Source: Isochrysis galbana (lineage: Eukaryota; Haptophyta; Isochrysidales; Isochrysidaceae). Taken from it: 64,000 bases of DNA. The position numbers and the translations under genes were made by a program. Positions 44,140 to 53,849 of the stretch are shown here, in pieces. Where the stretch lies: positions 1,967,694 through 2,031,693 of the forward strand of contig CM030936.1 of NCBI GenBank assembly GCA_018136815.1, read 5' to 3'. The notes beneath the pieces are model-generated. The model saw nothing but the letters and a program-made list of their open reading frames with translations, had not been told where the DNA came from and searched no databases. Within the stretch, counting starts at the first letter, position 1. Every line of letters begins with the position of its first letter.

Positions 44140-44480
44140 CCACTAGCTAATTGGACACAACATTTCCGTCCCGGAATCCCGCCATGCCTGACGAGCCAGG
44201 TGTCCGAATGCTACCGGGGGGAGGGGGCACTGCCCCCTCCCCTCGATATTTGTCCTCCCCCCAGTGCACGCACCGACCCCGCGCACCCCAGCACGTCCTC
44301 TCCTCGAGTCCACGCTGGGGGAAAACCCCTTTCGGGTAAAAACAACGCAGGGGGGGGGGGGGCACTCGTGAAAAGGAGCCCAGAAGCGCTAATCACTCCT
44401 CGCCTAAGCGAGTGGCCGCGGCGAGCCGCGGCCCTTCCCTCCTGGTTCTGGCGCCCCCGTCTTCTCTTACCCAAACGAAG
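44140..44480. other. Repeat-like GC-rich spacer
   Basis: No gene. A block gggggagggggcactgccccctcccc (44216-44242) is an imperfect palindrome, and a G run (44352-44363) follows. It lies between USB1 and a diverged family A copy. Confidence 0.35.
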
Positions 44481-44489
44481 CGAGAAGAC

Positions 44490-44790
44490 ACGTAAACGCC
44501 GGAGGGGAGAGCTGCCACTCTCCCCTCCCCTCCCTCTTCCCTCTTCCTCCTCTCTTCCCTGCGGCGGGGGCCCATGGCGCGCGCCTGCGGCCCCTCTTCA
44601 GGTCCCCAGGAGGCCGGCAGGGGCCTGGGAGCGCAGCTCAAGGGGCAGGTGAGGCTGGGGCATGGCCCTGGCCCCTCCTGCCTCTCCCTCGCTGGCTCTC
44701 GAGCCCCTGCCAGTCGACTGGAGCTGGCTGGGGGGTCCTGATCAGGGGGGCCCAGGGGGAGGAGGGGCTGGTCAGAGGGATGGGCAGGCC
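44490..44790 (-). repeat. Diverged family A copy
   Basis: On the plus strand the order ccctgcggcg, ggcccatggcgcg, ggggcaggtgaggctggggc, ggcccctcctgcctctccc parallels 42380-42520, with many substitutions. No hairpin end is present. Confidence 0.45.
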
Positions 44791-46617
44791 ACGACGGGCC
44801 AGGGCGGGCGAGTCAGGCGTGCCTGTGTGACGAATTGGAGTGGCCCATAGGGCCTGAGGGCAATGAGGAAGGGGCCATGCCGGCGGCAGGCGCGGCGGAG
44901 GAGACGAGTTCGGAGGTGCTGACGGGCTGAAGCCCGTCAGCAGAGGAAGGCGGGCAGGCGGGCTTGAGCGAGGGCGAGGACGGCGGCGAAAGCGACATTG
45001 AGCGAGCGGCGAGAGGCGAGGGTGAGTGAGAGGAGGGCTGTGGTGGCAGGGGCTGGCAAGGCGAGGCGAGGTTGTAGGGTATGAGTGTTACGAGAGCGAG
45101 AGCGACGAGAGCGAGAGCGACGACGGATGACGACTGACGACAGGACGACGGACAAAGACACCCAGGAAAACACCCCGACTCTCGCCCCACGACTTTCTCA
45201 CATAACTCGACTGAAATCAAACCCAAACACTCCGATCAGACAACGACGGACGACGATCAAAGGGCGATCTGTCGGCGATCTTGTCTGGAACGGGAATCGC
45301 ACCATAACGGAATCGAGGGGCAATCTTGCCGCACAGGATTCCAAGAGACTTACCAAATAAGACGAGAGAAGTGCGATGTGCTTAAGGAGGAGGTACGAAG
45401 AGATCGCAAATTAAACCTGATTGCCCCCAGAAGCAGATAAAGAACCGCAGGGGAGATAGCAAATTAAACCTATCTGCGAGGCGCCTGGGAGGAAGAGAGG
45501 TGGGGAAACTTCCCTTCTCTTTCGAGAGGAAGAGAGAGGGCGCTCCACAACCCCCGATCCCATGCATCCAAGCGAAGCTTTTGACCGAGAACGAGAACGA
45601 GAGGATTATAACGATAAATACCGAACGACGAAGAGAAGAGCGAAGCCTAACGAGTGTCGATTCGCGAATGCGACACCCCCCTGCTAGGATCGAGCGTCCC
45701 GCGAGGAAAGAAGAGAACCTAACGGACATCGGAGAGCTCCAAGCAAGCCACGAGAAAGGCAGAAGAGCAATCCTGAACGAGACCGAATGAGCCAAGAGCG
45801 AAGAGCGAATAAATCCGAAGAGCGAATGAAACAATAAATCCGAATGGAGGGAGAGCCGCGCGCCAAACGCCGAACCAAGACGGAAGACGTGATGAGCGAC
45901 GCACCGAGAAGTTACGAACAATCGAGGACCGATGAGAACGCAGAACGACGAGAATCGAGAATCGAGAGCGAGAAACGAAGAACGCGGAACGACGAGAATC
46001 GAGAATCGAGATCGAGAGCGAGAAACGAAGAACGATAAGAACGCGGAACGATGAGAATCGAGAATCGAGAATCGAAGAACGAACGACGAACGACGAACGA
46101 CGAACTATAAGAATAGTGCGCGACGATCGAAGAGACAGGAAGTACCACACCCGTCCGGACGATAAGGTGTAGAATCGGCGGCCGGCGCGGCAGACCGCAG
46201 GACTCAACGCTGCAACCCATCCTCTTCTCTCTTTTACGAGAGTTTTACCTGGATGTTTGGGCGGTGTGGCGGCACCCAAGTTACAACGCGGCGTCTCCTG
46301 TTCTTCGATATATGAGTAGTCGAACGGCCAACGGCAAAAGGCAGCGAGATATCACGACGGGCTCGGCACGTCACGCGCGAGCTAAACGACGAGGTACGGA
46401 GGTCTCCTGACAGAGCGCAGCGAAAGGGGAGGGAGATCCATCCTCCGTGGTCGAAAGGGGGGGCGAGCCATACCTCTCTTCCCGCGGGGGAACTATTCGG
46501 CGGCCGCGGGGGGGAAATTCGGCGACCGCGGGGGGGAACTGGAAAAGAATTCCCGTACGTTCCCGTACCGCGATCAAACGTAAACGACGGCGTTGAGAGA
46601 TATCGGAGGGGCGTGAC
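44791..46617. repeat. Spacer with purine-rich tandem repeats; possible Ty3 LTR at its right end
   Basis: 45085-45130 repeats gagcgagagcgac. 45880-46115 holds about three diverged copies of a 45-58-base unit (acgagaatcgagaatcgaga ... gcgagaaacgaagaacg). 45408-45425 and 45457-45475 share caaattaaacct. On the minus strand the sequence just below 46618 begins TGTCACGCCCCTCC, a start often seen in Ty3/gypsy LTRs, but I could not find the partner LTR, so LTR limits are not called. Confidence 0.4.
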
Positions 46618-46628
46618 AGTCGCGACCG

Positions 46629-49520
46629 TCAGAAGAACGTAGAGGGTGTATCGAGCAGAGAGACGAGGGTGCGATCCGATGGCGACAGGCGAGCGAAGGC
46701 CTCGGAGCGACAGCGAACGAAGGTAGGCGAGGCAAGGGCAGCGTGCGCAAATGCGTGGGAGCCAAACCACGGGGACCCGCGCGACGATCCCGACGAGTAC
46801 CACCACTGCCCGAGGACGAAGACCGCGTGCTGCGGCCGCATCATTGGACCTGCAGGGTTGGCAACAGACGGGCGGGCTGAGACGGGCAAATGGGAGACAT
46901 GAGCAATGGAGCCACTGTGCGAGGACGGTGCGAGACGAGGCGAGCGGCGCGGGGCCTGATGATCCGAGCCGGTGGTCTCGGATCCCACGGGAGCTTCGAT
47001 CGCGTGCGACGTCGGCGGGGCTGAGACGGTCTGAGATTGTGATTCTGCAGCCCGCTTTCTCATCTGAGGCTTACGAAGAGGAGGGAAGGGGTGAGCATCA
47101 TCATAGGCGGTGACGAGCGACTCGCAGCGGCGAAGCAGTTCGGCCAGCGGCTCCCATGTGGCCGCAGCTTTCGCGTAGCCACGCCATTTGACGAGGTACT
47201 GTCTGGAATCGCCTCGACCCTTGCGGTCAAGAAGTGCATCAACCAGATACTCGTCTGCTTGGACGGGATCTTCATCTGTGAGGGTATAGTAGGGACGGAG
47301 GTTAGTCACATGCACCTCCTCGGAGAGGAGGCGATTTTCTTGGTCGCGTAGTCGGTAGCGGCCAGCGCCAAGCGCCTCGGCAATGCGATATGGTCCGCTG
47401 TAGTGGTAGAGGAGCTTGTTGCGGAGTCCTGGAATCTTGCGAACCACCCTATCACCTGGAGCGAATTGGATGGGGGGAGAGTGAGTGCGTAGCGTGTCAG
47501 CGAGTGCGTCGGCTTGAGACTCTAAAGTTGCATCATAAGCTGCGGCCCACGCCGCCTTTAAACGACAATGCATTTTCCAAGCGTACGAGCGAATTTCCTG
47601 AGGTAACTCGGGAGATGGACCAGTCTCAGATGGATCAGAAAGCTGTGCAGGCAGGCGAAGCTCACGGCCATAGAGCAAGGCAGCAGGCGACATGCGGGTA
47701 ATGCGATTAGCTGAAGCGCGCATGCTCATTAGAAAGAACGGGAGATGATCGACCCAATGACCGCCGCCTTCATCAGTAGCGCGAGCCATGTTGATCAAGG
47801 TTTGTTGAGCTCGTTCAACCAGGCCCACACTCTCGTGATGATGAGGTGTGCTCGGCCGTAGGTCGGTGCCAGTGCGCTCAAGGATGATCGAGGTGAGTTG
47901 GCTAGCAAGGTTGCTGCCAGAGTCCGAGCGAAGTTGCCTTGGTACTCCGTGCCGAGAAACGACGTACGACATGAAGGCGTGAAGTGCGTCGGCACTCGAG
48001 GGGTCGCCGTTGTGAGGGGCCGCCTCAATCCAACGAGTGAGCGAGTCCACGAAAACGAGGAGCTTGTCGAAGCCTCGAGAGCCCTTGATGAAGTCGTGCG
48101 TGGGAGCCATCGAGACGACGTCGCAGAAGACGATGTCGAACGGATAGGCGCCGACCTGCGGTCCCTTGGGGTCTGCGAGGTGGCGGAAGGGTGGCTTAGC
48201 TAAAGTGCACTCGTGGCATTGGCGAACGTGCTCAGAGACGTCTGCGTTCATGCCAGGCCAAAAATATCGGTCTCGTAGAAGGCGCGCCATTCGATTGTCG
48301 CCGAGGTGGCACAAGTGGTCGTGAAAGGCTTCGAGGTAGGCGCGGCGCATCGTCTTCGGCACGTAGAGGCAGATCTTCTCGCCGTCTCTCGTCGGCACTC
48401 GTCGGTAGAGCAGTCCAGATCGCAACAGGCATCGAGAAGATTCACGACTGAGCCAGCGCAAGCGACGGTGATCGAGATCGGGGTTGTGAGGAGACGAGGA
48501 GAGGAAGCGAATAAGGTCGTGGCAGTCAGGGTCCTCGGCCTGTGCCTCCTTGAGCGCCTCGGCGTTGGGTGTACCGACGTCGAGGTAGGAGAGGTTGATG
48601 GAATCCCTGGTCGTAGAGGACAACCTGGACGATCGTTCGTCGGCTTGCAGACTGGAGGCCGTGGTGGTACGAGAACGAGAGGCGGCGACGGCTGGTGGCT
48701 GACCATCCGATGCCGTGGTGGAGCGAGAGTTAGGGACGACGGCGGCTAGTAGCTGCCCACCCCCCTGCTTAGGAGCGGACGTCTCCGACGTCTCGTCGTC
48801 TGCCGCCACCAAGCGCGACACTCCATCAGCGTCTTTGTGGTTCGCGCCAGGTTTGTGCTCGACGGTAAAGCGGTACTCGGACAACTTGAGCGCCCATCGC
48901 ATCAAGCGCGACGCCGGCCCACCCTGGACGGTGTCCTTCATGGTGTGCAACCAACGGAGCGCTTGGTGATCGATGACGAGGCGAAAGTGCCGGCCCCAAA
49001 GGTACGGTCGCCAAGTGCGAATGCTTTCCAGGGCGGCGAGGAGCTCCACCTCGGTGGTGGTCCAATGACGCTCCGCGGCGGTGAGGCGGCGACCGTAATA
49101 CGCGACGACATGCTCGTGCCCATGATCGTCGACTTGCGACAGAATACCACCAATACCCAGGGTACTGGCCGCGTCCGTTTTGACGATGAACTCTTCGTCG
49201 TGACGAGGCGCCGCCAACACTGGAGCAGACGTGATGAGCTCGATGAGGCGACGGATCGCTGTCTGACACTCAGGTGACTGAGAGACGGTAGCCACATCGA
49301 CGCCCGTACGAGTAAGGTCGGTGAGAGGTGCCGCGACGTGCGCGAAACCCTTGATGAACCGACGGTAGTACGAGCAAAGACCGAGAAACGAGCGGACCTT
49401 TTCGAGCGAATTGATGTGACGTGGATCAATCGAGCGTACCGCCTCGACTTTCTTGGGGTCCATCTCGAGACCACGACGAGAAACGACGTGCCCAAGGTAC
49501 TCGCCCTTGATAGCGAACAA
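46629..49520 (-). pseudogene. Ty3/gypsy RT end, RNase H, integrase and chromodomain
   Basis: 963 codons continuing pol in the correct frame from the RT connection (GEYLGHVVSRRGLEMDPKKVEA). RNase H spans about residues 113-200 (FIVKTDAASTLGIGGIL, TEVELLAALESI, LVIDHQALRWL). The integrase zinc finger HDHLCHLGDNR...CHECTLAKP is near residue 400; the catalytic D, D, E lie in VFCDVVS, RSDSGSN and ESVGLVERAQ (about 460, 530, 565). A GPY motif (YHYSGPYRIAEAL, about 710) and a chromodomain (YLVDALLDRKG...YLVKWRGYAKAAATWEP, about 750-800) follow; chromodomains steer integration to methylated chromatin. A 150-residue disordered tail ends 11 bases before the possible LTR start. Confidence 0.9.
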
Positions 49521-51381
49521 GATGCACTTGGAGGCCTTTACACGAGAGACCGGCCCACCGGAGGCGCTCGAGGACGAGATCGAGACGGTGAAGCATTTGC
49601 TCGAATGAGGCGTCGATGCGTTCTTCGAGCGTGCTCCCTGTACCTGTCGACCAAATCCCGATGTCGTCCAGGTACGGCATGCAAATTTCCCATGCGAGGC
49701 CTTGGAGCACCGCGTCCATGAGACGACACATGTAGGAAGGGCCGGATTGGACGCCGAACGGGAGGTAATTGAACTCGTACTTCTGGCGGTGGGTGCAGAA
49801 CGCCGTGATGGGTTTGTCCTCCTCCTTGATGGGCAGACACCAGAAGCCGGAGGCGAGATCGAGCAAGCAGAGAAAGAGAGAATCTCGAGAACCTTGGCCT
49901 CGGGATAGACGATCGATAGCTTCGACGGTGAGCGGTAGAGGGCTGTCCGAGATACGAAGCTTCGAGTTCGTGTCGCGATAGTCGACGCAGAAGCGAACGG
50001 ATCCGTCCTTCTTGCCGACTAGGACGACCCGCGAAGCCCAAGGCGAATTCGACTTGCGGATGATGCCCGCCGCCTCCATCTCGGCGACGTGCTTGTCGAC
50101 GATGGCGCGGCCCTCGTCACCCATCTTGGACGGAGCGTGTCGGTGGGCTGTAGCACCGGGGAGGAGAGGCAGCTCGACCTCCATGACGTGCGTGTGCCGA
50201 GGGTTCTTCGGGTCGAGGGCGAACGCGTCGATATGCCGTGCCAGCAGGCAGCGTACGCGCTGCTTCTGGGACGGCGACAATTGCTTGTCGGGGTCAATGG
50301 TGATAGCGTCGAGGAGCGCGCGCTGTGCCTCGGTGAGCGAGGACTCGGGGTCGTCTCCATCACCGGCGGCTGTCGACCGCGCCTCGTGCAACTTGTACTC
50401 GATGTGAGCTGACGCCACCGGCGAGTACGCAGGAAGAGTTACAGGTCGTGGCGCCAAGTTCCAAACGGTGATCAACACCTCTCCCTCCGGAGTTGGAGTT
50501 TCGACGCTAGTGGCGACCATTGGAGGAGAATCGAGGCCATCACGAGGCGGTAGACGGTCGACGAGGATGGCGGAGTCGGGGTAGTTCTCGATGACCTCTA
50601 GAGGTAGGCGAACAGAGAACGTACCCTTCGATCGCGCGGGGATGGTGATGGGCTGCCTGGTGTACAGAGCAAACTCTTTCAACGAGGCAGCCGACGACGG
50701 GGATCCCTTTGCGAAAAGCGGCTCGACATCGACAGCGGCGAACGAGGGAGAAGGAGACGAAGGAGGACTGCGAGTGAAGTCGAAACGAGGGGGCGGCTCG
50801 AGCTCGGGATCGAGGGGCGGCAATGGAATCGAAGACGGCATCGCCGGCGGCGACTCGCCGTGAGCCTGGCAGGATGAGAGATCGTCCGCGATGGGGACGA
50901 GCGGCGAGTCATCCGCCTGAGGCGAGTCGGCGGAGATCATAGCGACTAGCGGTGCCGAAGAGATACGAGGGCGAGTAGATACGAGGGATGGAACGCGACG
51001 ATCGTTGACCACAAGGGTCAAGCGGCCATCACGTTTCGCATCAGGCGACAGTTCGATACAGGCGGCGTATGCTTCCAGGAAATCGTTTCCCAGGAGAAGC
51101 ATAGGCGCGCCTTCGACGACGAGGAAACGGTGTCGGAATTCGACACCGGAGAGAGAGAAGACCAACGTGGCATAGCCGCGGGTACGGAGGGGGTTACCAT
51201 CCGGTCCGACAACGGCAGGTCGGTCCGAAGCGTGTTCGATCAAGACGCAAGCGTCGCGGGGCAATGCAGCCAACAACTCGGTGGTCACAACCGAGGGGCC
51301 GGCTCCCGTGTCGGCGAGAGTCTTGTTGACGGCGAGAGCGGAATCGACGATATAACGAGTAGGGAGCGTGCCAGGACTCAC
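49426..51381 (-). pseudogene. Ty3/gypsy protease and N-terminal reverse transcriptase
   Basis: 651 codons. The aspartic protease active site LADTGAGPS is near residue 22 and a flap/second region VVEGAPMLLLGNDFLEAY follows. A low-complexity linker leads to the RT: VCFCVDYRDTN-like RFCVDYRDTNSKLR, FLCLLDLASGFW, FNYLPFGVQSGPS and the catalytic YLDD (MPYLDDIGIW, near residue 570). Reading is normal to LRWAGLSCK; one surplus base in an A run at about 49535 then throws the frame off, and the last 35 residues are out of register. Confidence 0.88.
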
Positions 51382-52205
51382 CCGAGGGGACCTCCCGAGC
51401 CGCCATCACCTGGTATTCGAGTGGCCTCCTCCTTTTCGTCCTGCAGCTCCTCGGACTCTTGCACGCCGTCGAGAGTGAGCGGCCCCACCACCGCCAGCTC
51501 CTCTCGCATCTCCTCCTCCTCCTCCTCCTCTTCCAAACTCCGGCGCGATGATGATCGCAGCCGTTTGGAAGCTGTGAGCGCAGCGGTGGGCGGTGGGTGA
51601 TGAGGTGGTGGTGTGGTAATTCATGCTCATGTGCGATTGGAGGGTGTGTGTGGTTGTGGTTGTGGGCAGTGGGCAACCACGTGCTTGCTTGAGTGAGAGG
51701 GCAACTGGCGCGGCGCGCGGCGCGAGCTGAGCGAGCGGCGCAAACGCGAGCCCGTAGCTCGCGCGTCGCGCATTTGCTCGGGCAGGCATGGGGATGGCAA
51801 TGGCTGCGGGCCTGGGGGCAAGAGGGCTTCACCTCGCCGCGGCATGGCGCTGCGTGCTCGCAGGCTCTGTCTGTGTCTGTCGTAATCATCCTGCGATCGA
51901 GTAAGTATTAGTTATTCAGCCTCTTTATTAACGTAATCTACCCTATCCTCTCTGTGGGACTTTCCTAGTGACCCCCAGCCGAGCCACGCGCTCATTCTTG
52001 CTCTGCAAGGGTTTTGTTTTAGCGCGTAGACCCCCCACACCCACCCAAATATCCACCAAGTATCCAAGGCACCCATGGAAATATCCAGAGATAGCTAGTC
52101 CTGCCAAAATTCGCCCAAATATCCAGTAGATATATCCGGATATTTCTGCCAAGGCCTAGCAGACACCCCCTGGGTGGGCCTGCACACTCATCCTCAGCCC
52201 CTGCA
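51382..52205. other. Region upstream of the Ty3 protease, plus family A fragment
   Basis: The minus strand at 51540-51370 reads an acidic run (about eight Glu) and EELAVVGPLTLDGVQESEELQDEKEEA, possibly the end of a gag-like frame, but no nucleocapsid motif follows. 52060-52140 has ccaaatatcca steps. 52160-52205 (agacaccccctgggtgggcct...) is a family A fragment in plus orientation. Confidence 0.4.
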
Positions 52206-52212
52206 TGCTTAA

Positions 52213-52745
52213 CTATCACTAAATTGATAGGGTCGTGGAGCGCGCGTCGCGCCCCTCCTCCCCTGCCGTCACCCCCGCCGCGCCGGCCGATCGGGCCGTG
52301 ACTACCGCCGCGCCGCCGAAGCGAGCGCGAGCAGCACCCAAGACAGACCAGGTGTGCTCGCGTTCGGCTCCCGGGTCACGCGTATCGCGTGCCTCGCGGG
52401 CGAGATATGTGTCTCGCGTTTGGTGTGTCTCTCCCTGTGTGAGTGGTGTCTTACTCTTACTTAGGTCGGCCTTGTTATTGTGTTGTGCAGATTTTGCTGT
52501 TTGGCTGTGTTGTGTGTTGGAGTTGGAATGGTTGTCTTGCTGACCGGCCGGGTCTGTGCCCCGCGCTTGCGCGCGGAGTCAGTGCCTCGGCATTGTAGGG
52601 GCCCAGCCCGGAGGCTTTCCCTATGGGGGTTGGGGTCCTGGTCGTGAGTGAGGCCGGGGGAGGAGTGCGGAGTGGAGAGAGGGGCGGGCTCGTGCCCCCC
52701 CATGGGTGAACCAAGTATAAACTTAGTTGCTAAGGCGCCGGTTTA
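52213..52745 (+). mobile_element. Two LINE 5' pieces in opposite orientation
   Basis: 52213-52230 is a hairpin (CTATCA-CTAAAT-TGATAG), then GGTC and a GTG at 52235 where the LINE at 27919 has ATG; the frame MERASRPSSPAV... is related to MERAPPPSLAAA. From about 52480 the minus strand instead reads RESLRAGPLQCRGTDSARKRG, matching REGLRAGTLHNRGTALALRRE of the 27-kb ORF1. So a plus-oriented 5' end abuts a minus-oriented ORF1 piece. The edge 52680-52745 recurs inverted at 62735-62780. Confidence 0.55.
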
Positions 52746-53307
52746 AGAAGTTCCCCCGCCAGGTAATCCCTCGGGAGTAGCTGTACCAATACTCAGTTAT
52801 TTTACTACATTATGATTACACTACTGTCATCTTCATCCGCTACCATCTACCATCTAATGCGAGACAAGTCCGCTAGTAAGGCTGCGTCTCGGTCCTTCGT
52901 CTTTCCACGTGCCAAGCCGCACGCCTGATAGTTCACCGCCTGCAGCAGGAAGCTTTCGTGTGCAGCACAACGCCATCCATCCAAATGCTTCGTCAGGAAC
53001 CGCTGGGTAGCCCGCAAAGCGAGGCGGGTGTTGCATTTGGTATGCGGTATAGATGGCTTGGAATACCCGAGCTATCCCCAAGGGACAAGATTCACCCCCA
53101 AGGGATCAGAGTAGCCTGCAACATATCAGTCGATGCCACGACAGAATGAGTACGGACGGCGCCGCGCACAGCAACATACATATCCAAAACAATGGTGGCG
53201 GTGCAAAGAGAAAGTTTCGGTTGCAATTTTACAGAACAGAGAGGCAAGCCGGGTTTGATTCGGAAGAAGCATTGTAGGGTTCAAGTGTATGTGCTCGCAA
53301 GCACATG
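52746..53307. other. Spacer, no supported gene
   Basis: Frames of 60-75 codons on both strands overlap and show no domain. The last part is the 3' flank of the LYR gene. Confidence 0.35.
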
Positions 53308-53562
53308 TCATCTTCTTCTCCGGAGCGACGCATTCGAGCCAGAAATCAATGCTTTCATCTGCTTCAAGGAGTGTTGTCCATCCACAAGCAGGATTCGGAT
53401 GCGCTCGACGTCAGTCTCATTTGCGTGATCAGCGAATTGCGTTCGAGCAGCTTCGCGCACTCCAGCCGCTGTATCATTATCAAGTCGCTTGATGGAGCGC
53501 AGCACGTCTCGATACAATCTTCTTGCTTCTACTTTGAGCATGAAATGCCTCATCGAGGACAT
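53308..53562 (-). CDS. LYR-motif (Complex1_LYR) protein, LYRM2-like
   Basis: 84 residues from the ATG at 53562 (MSSMRHFMLKVEAR); the frame extends 13 codons upstream only from a GTG. It contains the LYR signature in ARRLYRDVLRSIKRL, then VREAARTQFADHANETDVERIRILLVDG and LKQMKALISGS, matching LYRM2-type proteins in order and length. LYR proteins are small mitochondrial matrix adaptors that bind acylated ACP (and some the Fe-S cluster machinery) to assemble respiratory complexes; LYRM2 is linked to complex I. The N-terminus is short and basic, and an upstream exon with a fuller presequence is possible. Confidence 0.75.
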   Translation of the reverse strand: MSSMRHFMLKVEARRLYRDVLRSIKRLDNDTAAGVREAARTQFADHANETDVERIRILLVDGQHSLKQMKALISGSNASLRRRR

Positions 53563-53744
53563 CACCGGCTGGCGCCGGCGTCGCCCACTCCCTGATCTCA
53601 CTCCACACTTTTACTTCTACTAGTAAATCCTACTACTAAATGGTTTCACGGTTGTTTCATTTCTAGAGTAGCCACGTAGCCACCAGTCCAGCTCCCTTGT
53701 CGCATCCACGAGTCGATCCTTTAATGCTAACTCACCCTAGGTGG

Positions 53745-53840
53745 GAAACCCGTGTTTGCCGTGTTTCTACGGAGGCCAAAAACAGCCCGTTTTTACCGTG
53801 TTTCAAATCCACTCCGTTTTAGGTACCGTGTTTGTACGGG
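53745..53840 (+). repeat. GTGTTT-rich repeat related to 38230-38350
   Basis: Repeated (c/a)cgtgttt units with spacers aaacagcccgtttttaccgtgttt; 38230-38350 has ctgtgtttcttcaatggcc and aggctgtttttgctgtgttt in the same order. It abuts the 5' truncation point of the LINE that follows. Confidence 0.5.
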
Positions 53841-53849
53841 GTACGGGGG

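Larger units (their letters stand above)
46618..51381 (-). mobile_element. Ty3/gypsy retrotransposon (chromovirus type), pol broken by one-base frameshift
   Basis: Read on the minus strand the order is protease, reverse transcriptase, RNase H, integrase, GPY/F region, chromodomain: the chromovirus order. Two long frames (51381-49426 and 49520-46629) overlap out of register and must be joined near 49535. No gag with a zinc knuckle is seen upstream of the protease, and no matching LTR pair was found, so the copy is incomplete at its 5' side as well. Confidence 0.88.

Noticed and set aside
49500-49560. Programmed ribosomal frameshift in the Ty3 element
   Set aside because: The shift lies in the middle of the RT domain rather than between gag and pol, with no convincing slippery heptamer; a simple indel explains it.
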